From the NCBI RefSeq assembly GCF_001905845.1, contig NZ_LIVZ01000009.1:302348-366347 (forward strand): a DNA stretch of 64,000 nt. The letters run 5' to 3'. The notes under the pieces were generated by a model, which saw only the letters and a program-made list of their open reading frames with translations, made no database searches and was not told where the DNA came from. The position numbers were made by a program, and so were the translations under genes. Below are positions 1 through 8,766 of this stretch, one piece after another; position 1 is the first letter of the stretch, and the number at the start of each line of letters is the position of its first letter. The DNA comes from Streptomyces sp. TSRI0107. Lineage in GTDB: Bacteria > Actinomycetota > Actinomycetes > Streptomycetales > Streptomycetaceae.

Positions 1-1766
1 ATGCCGTCGAAGCGCATGCCCGCCGAGCCGGTCGCGAAGGTCGCCGACTTCGCCTCGTCCGCGTTGTTGAAGGCGACGACGTACTCGGTGCCGGTCTTCG
101 CGTCGGTGCGGGAGACGGCGTAGACGCCGGGCCCGTCGGCGGCGTAGCGCTCGGTCTGGACTCCGTCGGCGAGGGCCGGGTGGGCCTTGCGAAGCTTCGC
201 GAGAGCACTGATCTGCCGGTAGAGCGGCGCTCTCGTGTCGTACGCGTCGTCGGCGTGGGTGCGGTCGGTGCCGAGCTGGTCGTCGTCGAGGTAGTCGGCG
301 ACCTTCGAGGCGAACATCGTCTGGCGGGCGTCCTTGTCGCCGCCCGCGCCGGTGAAGCCCTGCTCGTCGCCGTAGTAGATCACCGGGTTGCCCCGGTTGA
401 GGAACATCAGCTCGTTGGCGAGGGAGGCCTTCTTCAGCAGTTCGGCGTCGCTCGCGTCCGGGTCGTCCTGCTTGAGGAACGTCCCGAAGCGGCCCATGTC
501 GTGGTTGCCGAGGAAGGTGACCTGCTCGTACGCGTTGGCCTTGTCGGTCGTGTACTTGTAGTCGTCGCCGAAGACCGACGCCAGCTTCTTCGCGCTGCCG
601 CCCTGGGAGGCGTAGGCGCGGGCCGCGTCCTGGAAGGGGAAGTCGAGGGTGGAGTCGAGACGGCCCTCGGTCACGTAGGGGGCGGTGACGTTCGTGTCGG
701 CGGAGTAGACCTCGCCGAACATGAAGAAGTCGTCGCGGCCCTTCTTCGCCGCGTAGGCGTCCAGGGCGGTCGCCCACTGCGTCCAGAACTCGGTGTTGAC
801 GTGCTTCACGGTGTCGATCCGGAAGCCGTCGATGTCGAAGTCCCTGACCCAGCGCTGGTAGATCTTCTCCATGCCCTCGACGACCTCGGGACGCTCGGTC
901 CACAGGTCGTCCAGGCCGACGAAGTCACCGTAGGTGGCGGACTCGCCGGCCCAGGTGGAGTCGCCGCGGTTGTGGTACATCGTCGGGTCGTTGAGCCAGG
1001 ACGGGACCTTCACGTCCTTCTTGCCCTCGGCGACGACCGGGGTGCGCGGGAAGGAGCCGGAGTCGACGGCGGGGAAGTCGCGCTCGCCGTCCGCGTAGTC
1101 CGCGTCGTCGAAGGGCTCGCCGTCCTTCGTCAGGTACGGGAAGGCGCCCTTGGAGAGGTAGTCGTAGGACTTCTCCTCGTAGTCGACGACGTCGGCGGTG
1201 TGGTTGGTGATGACGTCGAAGAAGACCTTCATGCCCTTGGCGTGCGCCTTGGAGATGAGGGTCTCCAGGTCCTCGTTGGTGCCGAAGTGCGGGTCGACCT
1301 GGGTGAAGTCGGTGATCCAGTAGCCGTGGTAGCCGGCCGAGGCGTTCGCGCCCTCGCCCTGCACGGGCTGGTTCTTGAAGATGGGGGCGAGCCAGATGGC
1401 GGTGGTGCCGAGGCCCTTGATGTAGTCGAGCCTCTTCGTCAGGCCCTTGAGGTCGCCGCCCTGGTAGAAGCCCTTGTCGGTGGGGTCGTACCCGGTGGCG
1501 AGGCGGGTGCCGGTGAGGCCGCCCTTGTCGTTGCCGGTGTCGCCGTTGGCGAAACGGTCCGGCAGGACGAAGTAGAACTGCTCGCGGGTCAGGTCGTGCC
1601 GGGCGGGCGCCTTGGCCAGCGCCGCGTCCGACGGCGGGGGCGGCGGCGCGGCGTGGGCGGCGAGCGGCTGGACCAGCGCCGCGGCGAGCGCGGCGACGGT
1701 GACGGCCGCCACCCGTCTGCTGTGCACGGTGCGGCGCGTCCCAGGCGCCGGCCATCTCGGTATCAC
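1..1766 (-). CDS. Secreted alpha-amylase/pullulanase (GH13), 3' end outside window
   Basis: Extracellular starch or pullulan hydrolase; about 588 N-terminal residues are visible and the frame runs off the left edge. The GTG start at 1766 is chosen because AAGGAG lies 9 nt upstream and a signal peptide (RR...VAAVTVAALAAALVQPLAAHAA) follows. GH13 landmarks are clear: a catalytic Asp in GFRIDTVKH, the acid/base Glu in FMFGEVYS and a third Asp in FLGNHDMGRF. Streptomyces homologues at this place are, from memory, very large two-domain enzymes joining an amylase-like half to a pullulanase half; only the first half can be read here. It lies 3' of the alpha-amylase gene on the same strand, separated by a hairpin and a CTTGCAG motif, so it probably belongs to the MalR regulon. 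Confidence 0.88.
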   Translation of the reverse strand, partial: MIPRWPAPGTRRTVHSRRVAAVTVAALAAALVQPLAAHAAPPPPPSDAALAKAPARHDLTREQFYFVLPDRFANGDTGNDKGGLTGTRLATGYDPTDKGFYQGGDLKGLTKRLDYIKGLGTTAIWLAPIFKNQPVQGEGANASAGYHGYWITDFTQVDPHFGTNEDLETLISKAHAKGMKVFFDVITNHTADVVDYEEKSYDYLSKGAFPYLTKDGEPFDDADYADGERDFPAVDSGSFPRTPVVAEGKKDVKVPSWLNDPTMYHNRGDSTWAGESATYGDFVGLDDLWTERPEVVEGMEKIYQRWVRDFDIDGFRIDTVKHVNTEFWTQWATALDAYAAKKGRDDFFMFGEVYSADTNVTAPYVTEGRLDSTLDFPFQDAARAYASQGGSAKKLASVFGDDYKYTTDKANAYEQVTFLGNHDMGRFGTFLKQDDPDASDAELLKKASLANELMFLNRGNPVIYYGDEQGFTGAGGDKDARQTMFASKVADYLDDDQLGTDRTHADDAYDTRAPLYRQISALAKLRKAHPALADGVQTERYAADGPGVYAVSRTDAKTGTEYVVAFNNADEAKSATFATGSAGMRFDG

Positions 1767-1837
1767 AGGCGTGAACTCCTTGCGATTACGGCTCATTCGG
1801 GTCCGACCCCGGGCGCGACGGTATCCCCGGAGCAACA

Positions 1838-1848
1838 CTTGCAGCAAG
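1838..1848. promoter_or_regulatory. CTTGCAG-type motif, putative MalR site upstream of the pullulanase-like gene
   Basis: The sequence CTTGCAGCAAG contains the CTTGCAG heptamer reported for amylase and mal promoters controlled by Reg1/MalR in Streptomyces. It is about 70 nt upstream of the GTG start at 1766. The operator role is inferred from the motif and the neighbouring maltose genes. Confidence 0.45.
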
Positions 1849-1887
1849 GGTCGTGAAAGTAACGGAAAGGCATTTCACGACCCTTGC
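1844..1887 (-). terminator. 15-bp perfect inverted repeat after the alpha-amylase gene
   Basis: Arms 1844-1858 and 1873-1887 (GCAAGGGTCGTGAAA and its exact complement) flank a 14-nt loop. It begins 12 nt after the amylase stop and ends 77 nt before the start of the next gene. It fits a factor-independent terminator or attenuator. Its distal arm overlaps the CTTGCAG-CAAG motif at 1838-1848. Confidence 0.7.
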
Positions 1888-1899
1888 CCGTCCGCCGTG

Positions 1900-3279
1900 T
1901 CAGCAGCTGGACTTGCCCGCGTAGAGGGCGAGGGCGGTGTTCGCCCCGAGGGTGGCCGTGAACTGCCCGCTGGAGTTCACCGACACCGGAGTGTTGTTCT
2001 GCACGTTGCAGTACGTCCCCGCGGGCAGCGAGGTCTGGTAGGTGCGGGTCAGCGAGGACGTCTCGTGGTTGATGGCCACGTATCCCTTGCTGCCCCGGCC
2101 GAAGGCGATCGCGTCGCCGCCGTTGTCCCACCAGTTGGTGACCGCCGTACCGCGCGTGGCGTTGCGGAAGGCGACCATGTTCTGGATCTCCGGCCAGGCG
2201 TGCTGGCACTTCCAGCCGTTCTGCCAGCAGGCGTTCACCTGGCCGCCGTTCGGCGGGCCGGCGTCGTGGTCGGTGAACTCGTAGCCGGAGTTGATGTCGG
2301 GCGCGCCGTACGGCCAGGCCAGCATGAAGACGTTGGCCAGGGTGTAGTTGGCGTTGTCCTTGTAGCTGAGGGTGGAGCCGTTGCGCTCGGTGTCGTGGTT
2401 GTCGACGAAGACCCCGGCGGACGCGTTGTTCAGGTAGCCCCAGCCCTCGCCGTAGTTCTTGAGGTAGGCGAGGTTCTCGTTGTTGAAGACCCGCTTGAGG
2501 TCGTAGGCGTAGCGGAACTCCTGGACGTCGCCGTTGCCGGTGTACTCGCCCGGCTGGACGGCCTCTCCGCTGCCGTAGATGACCTCCTGCTTCCAGTAGA
2601 CGGAGGGGTTGGTCAGCCGGGACTTGATGTTCGCCAGGTCCGCGGTGTCGATGTGCTTGGCGGCGTCGATGCGGAAGCCGTCCACGCCCAGCGACAGCAG
2701 GTCGTTCATGTACCCGGCGATGGCGCCGCGCACGTAGTTCTCGCCGGTGTCGAGGTCGGCGAGGCCGACCAGCTCGCAGTGCTGGACGTGCCAGCGGTCC
2801 TGGTAGTTGCTGATCTGGGCGGTGCAGTCGTCGAAGTCGTACGACGAGTACAGCCCGGGGTAGTTGTACTTCGTGTACGACGAGCCGCCGGTGCCGGTGC
2901 CGTTGCCGGCCGACATGTGGTTGACGACGGTGTCGACGACGACCTTCACTCCGGCCGAGTGGCAGGTGTCGACCATGTTCTTGAAGGCCGTGCGGTCGCC
3001 GAGCCGTCCGGCGATCTTGTAGCTGACGGGCTGGTAGGACGTCCACCACTGGGACCCGGTTATGTGCTCGGCAGGCGGGGAGACCTGCACGTAGCCGTAG
3101 CCGGCGGGACCGAGGCGGGTGGTGCACTCCTTCGCCACCGAGGCGAAGTTCCACTCGAAGAGGACGGCGGTGACGTCCTTGGTGCCGGGCGGGGCGGCCT
3201 CGGCGGTGGTGGCGGGCGCGAGGAACGCCGCCGAGGCGGCGAGCACCAGGGCGCCCGAAAGGGCTCTGCTTCTGGCCAT
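1900..3279 (-). CDS. Secreted alpha-amylase (GH13)
   Basis: Endo-acting extracellular amylase of 459 residues that cuts alpha-1,4 bonds in starch, supplying maltodextrins to the MalEFG system downstream. A Sec signal peptide (MARSRALSGALVLAASAAFLAPATTAEA) is followed by a compact Streptomyces-type GH13 barrel. Visible motifs are VVVDTVVNH, GFRIDAAKH (nucleophile Asp), the EVIYGSGEA acid/base region and FVDNHDTERN. The ATG at 3279 is preferred over a GTG 15 nt further upstream because GAAGGA sits at good spacing before it. No C-terminal starch-binding module is present; the protein ends shortly after a small all-beta C domain (...NTALALYAGKSSC). CTTGC motifs lie upstream. Confidence 0.92.
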   Translation of the reverse strand: MARSRALSGALVLAASAAFLAPATTAEAAPPGTKDVTAVLFEWNFASVAKECTTRLGPAGYGYVQVSPPAEHITGSQWWTSYQPVSYKIAGRLGDRTAFKNMVDTCHSAGVKVVVDTVVNHMSAGNGTGTGGSSYTKYNYPGLYSSYDFDDCTAQISNYQDRWHVQHCELVGLADLDTGENYVRGAIAGYMNDLLSLGVDGFRIDAAKHIDTADLANIKSRLTNPSVYWKQEVIYGSGEAVQPGEYTGNGDVQEFRYAYDLKRVFNNENLAYLKNYGEGWGYLNNASAGVFVDNHDTERNGSTLSYKDNANYTLANVFMLAWPYGAPDINSGYEFTDHDAGPPNGGQVNACWQNGWKCQHAWPEIQNMVAFRNATRGTAVTNWWDNGGDAIAFGRGSKGYVAINHETSSLTRTYQTSLPAGTYCNVQNNTPVSVNSSGQFTATLGANTALALYAGKSSC

Positions 3280-3321
3280 GTGGGGTTCCTTCACCGTTGA
3301 AGGGCAGTGTCGCTGAAGGGA

Positions 3322-3348
3322 CTTGCTGAAATCTTTCAGAAACCTTGC
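3322..3348. promoter_or_regulatory. Putative MalR operator upstream of the alpha-amylase gene
   Basis: Two CTTGC half-motifs (3322-3326 and 3344-3348) are spaced 22 bp apart, about two helical turns. Between them is a perfect CTGAAA-TC-TTTCAG inverted repeat (3326-3339). The site is 43-69 nt upstream of the amylase start, a position suited to repression. Confidence 0.45.
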
Positions 3349-3365
3349 GGTGGCCAGATGTTAAA

Positions 3366-3393
3366 GGCCCGCTGCCCAAAAGGGCAGCGGGCC
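3366..3393 (-). terminator. Rho-independent terminator after the alpha-glucosidase gene
   Basis: A perfect 12-bp GC-rich stem (3366-3377 and 3382-3393) is closed by a four-base loop. Read on the minus strand it is followed by TTTAA. It starts 22 nt after the aglA stop and ends the mal operon transcript. Confidence 0.85.
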
Positions 3394-3414
3394 GTGTGAA
3401 GTTACTGCAAGAAG

Positions 3415-5097
3415 TTACTCGGCCGTGCTGAACCACACCGTGGTGTCGGCGGGCACCTTCACCTCGCCGTCGGCCTCCAGCACCTCACCGCTGGCGAGCA
3501 GCAGCCGCCCGTACGCCGGGGTCGTCACCGACTCGGCGCCGGTGTTGGCGACACAGACGAACTCCCCGCGCCGCAGCGCCAGCACGCCCTCGGGCGCCTT
3601 CAGCCACTCGACTCCGTCGCCCGCGCCGAGGTCCGGCTGCGAGCGGCGGACGGCCAGCGCGGAGCGGTACAGCTCCAGGGTGGAGCCGGGCACGCCCGCT
3701 TGCGCCTCCACGCTCAGCTCGGCCCACTCCGCCGGCTGGGGCAGCCAGCTGCCGCCGCTGCCGAAGCCGTACGACGGGCCGCCGCGGGTCCACGGGATCG
3801 GCACCCGGCAGCCGTCGCGGAAGCCGTCCTGGCCCTCGCCGCGGAAGTACGCCGGGTCCTGGCGCACCTCGTCGGGCAGGTCGACGACGTCCGGCAGGCC
3901 CAGTTCCTCGCCCTGGTAGACGTAGGCGGAGCCGGGCAGCGCCAGCATCAGCAGCGTCGCCGCGCGGGCCCGCCGCAGGCCCAGCTCACGGTCGCCGGCG
4001 GTGCGGATCTGGGTGCCGAGGCCGGGCGGGTTGGCGAAGCGGGTGGCGTGCCGGGTGACGTCGTGGTTGGACAGCACCCAGGTCGCGGGGGCGCCCACGG
4101 GACGCATCGCCTCCAGCGTGCGGTCGATGACCGTGCGCAGCTGCTCGGCGTCCCATTCGGTGCCGAGGTACTGGAAGTTGAAGGCCTGGTGCAGCTCGTC
4201 GGGGCGCACGTAGTTGGCGGTGCGCTCCACGGTCGGCGTCCAGGCTTCGGCGACGAAGATCCGCTCGCCGGCGTACTCGTCGAGCACGAGCCGCCACTGG
4301 CGGTAGATCTCGTGCACGCCGTCCTGGTCGAAGAACGGCATGACATCGTTGCCCAGCAGCTTCAGCTGGTCGTGGGATCCCAGGTCCGGCAGGCCCTCGG
4401 CCTTCACCAGGCCGTGGGCGACGTCGATGCGGAAGCCGTCGACGCCCATGTCGAGCCAGAAGCGCAGGATGGAGCGGAACTCGTCGCCGACCGCCGGGTG
4501 GTCCCAGTTGAAGTCGGGCTGCTCGGGGGCGAACAGGTGCAGGTACCACTCGCCGGGGGTGCCGTCGGGCTCGGTGACCCGGGTCCAGGCGGGCCCGCCG
4601 AAGATGGACTCCCAGTCGTTGGGCGGCAGTTCGCCGTTCTCGCCCTTGCCGGGGCGGAAGTGGTAGCGCTCGCGCAGCGGGGAGCCGGGGCCCTCGGCGA
4701 CGGCGCGCTTGAACCACTCGTGCTGGTCGGAGGAGTGGTTGGGCACCAGGTCGACGATGATCCGCAGGCCCAGCCGGTGGGCGTCGCGGATCAGCGCGTC
4801 GGCGTCCAGGAGGTTGCCGAACATGGGGTCGACGGCGCGGTAGTCGGCGACGTCGTAGCCGGCGTCGGCCTGCGGGGAGGCGTAGAAGGGGCTGAGCCAC
4901 ACGGCGTCCACGCCGAGGTCGCGCAGGTACGGGAGTCGGGAGCGTACGCCTTCCAGGTCGCCCATGCCGTCGCCGTTGCTGTCGGCGAAGCTGCGCGGAT
5001 AGACCTGGTAGATCACCGCGTCCCGCCACCAGTCGCGGCGCTTGGCGACGGTGGCGACGGCGGAGTCCGGTGCCGGGTCAACAGTGTGCTGGCTCAT
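3415..5097 (-). CDS. aglA: Alpha-glucosidase / oligo-1,6-glucosidase (GH13)
   Basis: Cytoplasmic exo-acting GH13 enzyme of 560 residues that would release glucose from imported maltose and maltodextrins. The barrel starts at WWRDAVIYQVYPRSF. Conserved regions are VDLVPNHSS, GFRIDVAHG (nucleophile), FVAEAWTP (acid/base) and LSNHDVTRH. There is no signal peptide. The start at 5097 is chosen because AAGGA lies 4 nt before it; an in-frame ATG at 5130 has no ribosome binding site and would add 11 residues including a rare TTA leucine codon. It follows malG by about 150 nt on the same strand. The name follows the aglA gene known in this position in Streptomyces. Confidence 0.9.
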   Translation of the reverse strand: MSQHTVDPAPDSAVATVAKRRDWWRDAVIYQVYPRSFADSNGDGMGDLEGVRSRLPYLRDLGVDAVWLSPFYASPQADAGYDVADYRAVDPMFGNLLDADALIRDAHRLGLRIIVDLVPNHSSDQHEWFKRAVAEGPGSPLRERYHFRPGKGENGELPPNDWESIFGGPAWTRVTEPDGTPGEWYLHLFAPEQPDFNWDHPAVGDEFRSILRFWLDMGVDGFRIDVAHGLVKAEGLPDLGSHDQLKLLGNDVMPFFDQDGVHEIYRQWRLVLDEYAGERIFVAEAWTPTVERTANYVRPDELHQAFNFQYLGTEWDAEQLRTVIDRTLEAMRPVGAPATWVLSNHDVTRHATRFANPPGLGTQIRTAGDRELGLRRARAATLLMLALPGSAYVYQGEELGLPDVVDLPDEVRQDPAYFRGEGQDGFRDGCRVPIPWTRGGPSYGFGSGGSWLPQPAEWAELSVEAQAGVPGSTLELYRSALAVRRSQPDLGAGDGVEWLKAPEGVLALRRGEFVCVANTGAESVTTPAYGRLLLASGEVLEADGEVKVPADTTVWFSTAE

Positions 5098-5250
5098 GGC
5101 GTCCTTGATGTGTAACCGATTCGAGGTCATTGCAGGCGTGGGTACGGCGGCGGGGTGGGGTGACGAGGCGGCCGCGGTGACAGCGGGGTCGGATGGGCAC
5201 CGCGGCCGCCACCCGCGCGGACAGGGCGCGGGAGTCGTGGGGGACGGGCG

Positions 5251-6165
5251 TCAGCCCTTGGTGCCGCCCGCGGTGAGTCCGGTCACCAGGTTCTTCTGCA
5301 CGAGGTAGAAGAACGCGGACACCGGTATCGCGATGAGCACCGCGGTCGCGGCCATCAGGTTGCGCTGGGCGTCGTGCTCGCTGACGAAGCTCTGCAGACC
5401 GACGGCGAAGGTGTACTTCTCGTCGTCCAGCAGGAACGTGGTGGCGAAGGCGACCTCGCCGAAGGCGGTGATGAAGCTGTAGAACGCGGCCACCGCCAGG
5501 CCCGGCCGGGCCAGCGGCAGGATCAGCCGCAGGAAGGTGCCGAACGGGGAGAGCCCGTCGACGCGGCCGGCCTCGTCGATCTCGAAGGGGATGGTGTCGA
5601 AGTATCCCTTGAGCAGCCAGGCGCAGTACGGGACCGCGGTGGAGCAGTAGACGAGGATCAGGCCGAGGTAGGTGTCGATGAGCTGCAGCTCCGACAGGAT
5701 CTGGTACATCGGCACGATCAGCACGGCGATCGGGAACATCTGGGTGCACAGCAGCACCCACATGAACTTCTTGTAGCCGGGGAAACGCATGCGGGACACC
5801 GCGTAGCCGGTGGTGGCCGCGATCATCACGCCGATGACGGTGGTGCCGAGCGAGACGATCAGCGAGCTCTTCAGCCAGTCGAAGAAGTTGGTCTCCTGGA
5901 GCACGAAGCTGTAGTTGTCCAGGGTCATCGTCGACCAGATGCGCCCGGGGTGCAGATAGTCGTCCTTGTCCGGGCCGAGGGACAGGAAGACCAGCCAGAC
6001 GATCGGGAAGAGGGCGATCAGGCTCGCGATCGTGAGCAGGCCGTGGGAGGCGAGGGTCGCGGCGAGGCTGCGCTCACTGCGCCGGCGCACCTTGGCGGGC
6101 GTGGGGGCGGAGCCGGTGGCGGCCTGGTCCGCGGTGGCGGACTTGGTGACGGTCGTGGTGCTCAT
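5251..6165 (-). CDS. malG: Maltose/maltodextrin ABC transporter permease MalG
   Basis: Inner-membrane permease of 304 residues with about six membrane segments. The cytoplasmic EAA loop is visible as FEIDEAGRVDGLSPFGTFLRLILPL, where it docks on the ATPase. The ATG at 6165 follows AGGAG at 5-6 nt; the frame stays open upstream to 6198, overlapping malF, but without a better start. It is co-transcribed with malE and malF. No ATP-binding subunit is encoded nearby; in Streptomyces the shared ATPase MsiK serves such importers. Confidence 0.93.
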   Translation of the reverse strand: MSTTTVTKSATADQAATGSAPTPAKVRRRSERSLAATLASHGLLTIASLIALFPIVWLVFLSLGPDKDDYLHPGRIWSTMTLDNYSFVLQETNFFDWLKSSLIVSLGTTVIGVMIAATTGYAVSRMRFPGYKKFMWVLLCTQMFPIAVLIVPMYQILSELQLIDTYLGLILVYCSTAVPYCAWLLKGYFDTIPFEIDEAGRVDGLSPFGTFLRLILPLARPGLAVAAFYSFITAFGEVAFATTFLLDDEKYTFAVGLQSFVSEHDAQRNLMAATAVLIAIPVSAFFYLVQKNLVTGLTAGGTKG

Positions 6166-6178
6166 GGGGGCTCCTGCC

Positions 6179-7180
6179 TCAGATCGCGGCTTGCTCATCG
6201 CGGTTCAGCCAGCGGCGGTAGAAGGAGGTGAAGACGATCAGAATGCCCAGCAGCAGGATGCCGTAGGCGGCCGACTCGGCGAACTCGCGCGGCTGCTGTC
6301 CGAAGCCGAGCTGGTAGGCCCAGGTGACGAGGATCTGCGCCTCGGGGGCGGTGTTGCCGAACAGCAGGAAGATGATCGCGAACTGGTTGAAGGTCCAGAT
6401 CACGCCGAGCAGGATCACCGTGGAGCTGACCGTGCGCAGGCCCGGCAGGGTGACGTAGCGGAACTGCTGCCAGCGGCTGGCGCCGTCCATCTCGGAGGCC
6501 TCGTACAGGGTGCTGTCGATGGACTGGAGCCCGCCGAGCAGCGAGACCATCATGAACGGCACACCGCACCAGGTGTTGACCATGATCGCGGCGAACCGCT
6601 GCCAGAAGGTGTCCTCCAGCCAGGCCGGGGTCGGCAGGTGCAGGAAGTCGAGGGCGGAGTTGATCAGGCCGGTGTCGGCGAGCATGAAGCGCCAGCCGAA
6701 GACGGTGACGAAGGTCGGCACGGCCCACGGCAGGACCAGGATCAGCCGGTAGAAGGTGCGCCCGCGCAGCTTCTGGTTGAGCAGCAGCGCGAGGCCGAGG
6801 CCGATGGAGTAGTGCAGGGCGACACAGGCCGCCGTCCACACGATCGTCCAGATGAAGTGGGACCAGAAGCGGTCGTAGGCGGTCTCGCCCCACAGGATGT
6901 CGGCGTAGTTGTCGATGCCGATGAACTTGTAGGTGGCCTCGATCTCGTTGACACCGATCGTGCGCGCCGAGTTCAGGCTGTCGGCGTCGGTGAGCGTCAG
7001 GTAGAAGCCGTAGGCAAGGGGGTACAGCACCAGGGCGCCCAGGACGACGATCACCGGGGCGATCATCGCGTAGGCGTACCAGTGCTTCTGGTAGCTGTGC
7101 TTGAGACGCCGGCCCAGCCCGGGCCGGGGACCGCGGTCACCGCTCCGCTTGCCGGTCGCACGGTCGATGGCGACTGTCAT
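6179..7180 (-). CDS. malF: Maltose/maltodextrin ABC transporter permease MalF
   Basis: Permease partner of MalG, 333 residues. Several hydrophobic spans are visible from about residue 35 (YAMIAPVIVVLGALVLYPLAYGFYL). The EAA loop reads LYEASEMDGASRWQQFRYVTLPGL. AGAAGG lies about 10 nt before the ATG at 7180. The stop is only 14 nt from the malG start. The upstream gap to malE carries a strong hairpin that probably lowers permease expression relative to the binding protein. Confidence 0.93.
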   Translation of the reverse strand: MTVAIDRATGKRSGDRGPRPGLGRRLKHSYQKHWYAYAMIAPVIVVLGALVLYPLAYGFYLTLTDADSLNSARTIGVNEIEATYKFIGIDNYADILWGETAYDRFWSHFIWTIVWTAACVALHYSIGLGLALLLNQKLRGRTFYRLILVLPWAVPTFVTVFGWRFMLADTGLINSALDFLHLPTPAWLEDTFWQRFAAIMVNTWCGVPFMMVSLLGGLQSIDSTLYEASEMDGASRWQQFRYVTLPGLRTVSSTVILLGVIWTFNQFAIIFLLFGNTAPEAQILVTWAYQLGFGQQPREFAESAAYGILLLGILIVFTSFYRRWLNRDEQAAI

Positions 7181-7236
7181 GGTTCGACAACCTTCTAGTG
7201 ATTCGGCAGATCAGTCAGTACGGCTCACAGGCCGAC

Positions 7237-7280
7237 GGCCGCCGGATCCTTCCCCCTCTGAACTGGAGGATCCGGCGGCC
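7237..7280 (-). terminator. Intercistronic hairpin between malE and malF
   Basis: Perfect 14-bp arms (7237-7250 and 7267-7280) enclose a 16-nt loop. The hairpin lies between the malE stop and malF start on the same strand, with no poly-U tract. This arrangement usually stabilises or attenuates mRNA so that binding protein exceeds permease. Confidence 0.7.
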
Positions 7281-7287
7281 ACGCGGC

Positions 7288-8559
7288 TTACTTGCTGAAG
7301 TCCGGGACCAGCTTGGCGATCGAGGTCTCGGCGTTGGCCAGGCCCTCGTCCAGGGACACCTTGCCGCCGGCGACCTTCAGCAGTTCGTCGTCGAGCGGGC
7401 CCCACAGCGAGCTGTACTCGGGCAGCGCCGGGCGCGGCTGGGCGGCCGCGAGCACCGTCTGGTAGCCGGCGATGCCCGGGTCGGCCTTGACCTGCTCGGT
7501 GTAGGCGTCGTCGCGGGTCGGCAGCGTGTTGTTCTTCAGGGCGATGGTCTCCTGGGCCTTCGCGGAGGTCATGAAGTTCACGAACTTCAGCGCGGCCTTC
7601 TGGTGCGCCTCGTCCGAGCCCGCGTAGACGGACAGGTTGTGGCCGCCGGTCGGGGCGCCCGCCTTGCCGGTGGAGCCGGCCGGGACGGTGGCGATGCCCA
7701 GGTTGTTCTTGTCCTTGAAGGCGGAGCCCTTGTAGAAGTTGGTAATCTCCCACGGGCCCTGGATGATCGAGGCGACCTTGCCGTTGACGAACGCCTCCTG
7801 GATGTGGGCGTAGGCGTCGGCGGTGGTGTCGGCCTTGTGCAGGCCCTTGCCGTCGAACAGGCTCTCCCAGGTCCCGTAGCCCTTCTTGGCGGCGGGCGAG
7901 GTGACCGTGATCTTCTTGGCGTCGACGTCGACGGTGTCGGCGCCCTCGCCGTAGAGGAAGGACTGGGCGTAGTAGGCCTGGGTGGAGCCCCAGTAACCGT
8001 CGACGCCGGTCTTCGCCTTGATCTTGGCGGCGGCCTTCTTCAGGTCGTCCCAGGTCTTGGGGGCCTCGACGCCGGCCTTCTCGAACAGCTCCTTGTTGTA
8101 GACGAGGGCGAGGGTGTCCGTGGTGAACGGGACGCCGTAGGTCTTGCCCTCGTACTTGGCCTGCTCGAGCAGGTTGGACTTGAACTTGTCCTGCTCGGCG
8201 AGGGCCTCGGTGCCGTCCAGCGGCAGGAAGAAGCTCTTCTTGGCGAACGCCGGGGTCCAGCCGACCTCGGAGCGCAGCACGTCCGGGGCGCCCTTCGAGC
8301 CGGCGGCCGTGTCGAACTTGTTCTGCGCCTGGTCGAACGGGACGTTGACGTACTTGACCTTGATGTCCTTGTTGGCGGCCTCGAACTCCTTGACCAAGGC
8401 CTGGTAGGTCGGCGCCTCGTTGGTGGCGTTGGAGGTGTCCCACCAGGTGATGGTGACCGGCCCGTCGGCCTTGTCGCCGCTGTCGCCGTCTCCGCCGCAG
8501 GCCGTCATCGCGAGAGCGAGGGACGCCACCAGCGCGGTGGCCGCTATGCCACGCCGCAT
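7288..8559 (-). CDS. malE: Maltose/maltodextrin-binding lipoprotein MalE
   Basis: Extracellular solute-binding protein of 423 residues anchored by a lipid. The lipoprotein signal MRRGIAATALVASLALAMTAC ends in a lipobox with Cys21, followed by a flexible GGDGDSGDKADGP linker and a family-1 binding fold (VTITWWDTSN...). AAGGAG stands 4-5 nt before the ATG. It is first in malEFG-aglA and is transcribed divergently from malR. Opposed CTTGCAG/GTGCAAG motifs about 100 nt upstream suggest MalR repression relieved by maltodextrin. Confidence 0.93.
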   Translation of the reverse strand: MRRGIAATALVASLALAMTACGGDGDSGDKADGPVTITWWDTSNATNEAPTYQALVKEFEAANKDIKVKYVNVPFDQAQNKFDTAAGSKGAPDVLRSEVGWTPAFAKKSFFLPLDGTEALAEQDKFKSNLLEQAKYEGKTYGVPFTTDTLALVYNKELFEKAGVEAPKTWDDLKKAAAKIKAKTGVDGYWGSTQAYYAQSFLYGEGADTVDVDAKKITVTSPAAKKGYGTWESLFDGKGLHKADTTADAYAHIQEAFVNGKVASIIQGPWEITNFYKGSAFKDKNNLGIATVPAGSTGKAGAPTGGHNLSVYAGSDEAHQKAALKFVNFMTSAKAQETIALKNNTLPTRDDAYTEQVKADPGIAGYQTVLAAAQPRPALPEYSSLWGPLDDELLKVAGGKVSLDEGLANAETSIAKLVPDFSK

Positions 8560-8658
8560 GAGTTCTCCTTGAGGGTGAAAGCCCGTTTACCTACCGACTG
8601 CGCCATCGCGGCCGCCGGGCGACGTGAACGTAACAGCGATGCAATAGTTGCGAAAGAC

Positions 8659-8679
8659 CTTGCAGAAAAAAAGTGCAAG
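8659..8679. promoter_or_regulatory. Putative MalR operator, malE side
   Basis: CTTGCAG (8659-8665) and GTGCAAG (8673-8679) form a near-perfect inverted repeat separated by an A-rich 7-nt spacer. A further TTGC at 8648-8651 is in 12-bp phase with it. The site is 100-120 nt upstream of the malE start. Confidence 0.6.
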
Positions 8680-8766
8680 ACGTCTCGGAAGTTATCCGCG
8701 CGTGACCCGCCGTAGGCCTTCTCGAGACCGCTACCTACCGCTACTGAGCGGGGACGGACGGAGTTG

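Noticed and set aside
180..1856. Long plus-strand open frame opposite the amylase/pullulanase gene
   Set aside because: Its protein is Val/Gly/Leu/Glu-rich antisense shadow without motifs, while the minus frame encodes a clear GH13 enzyme.
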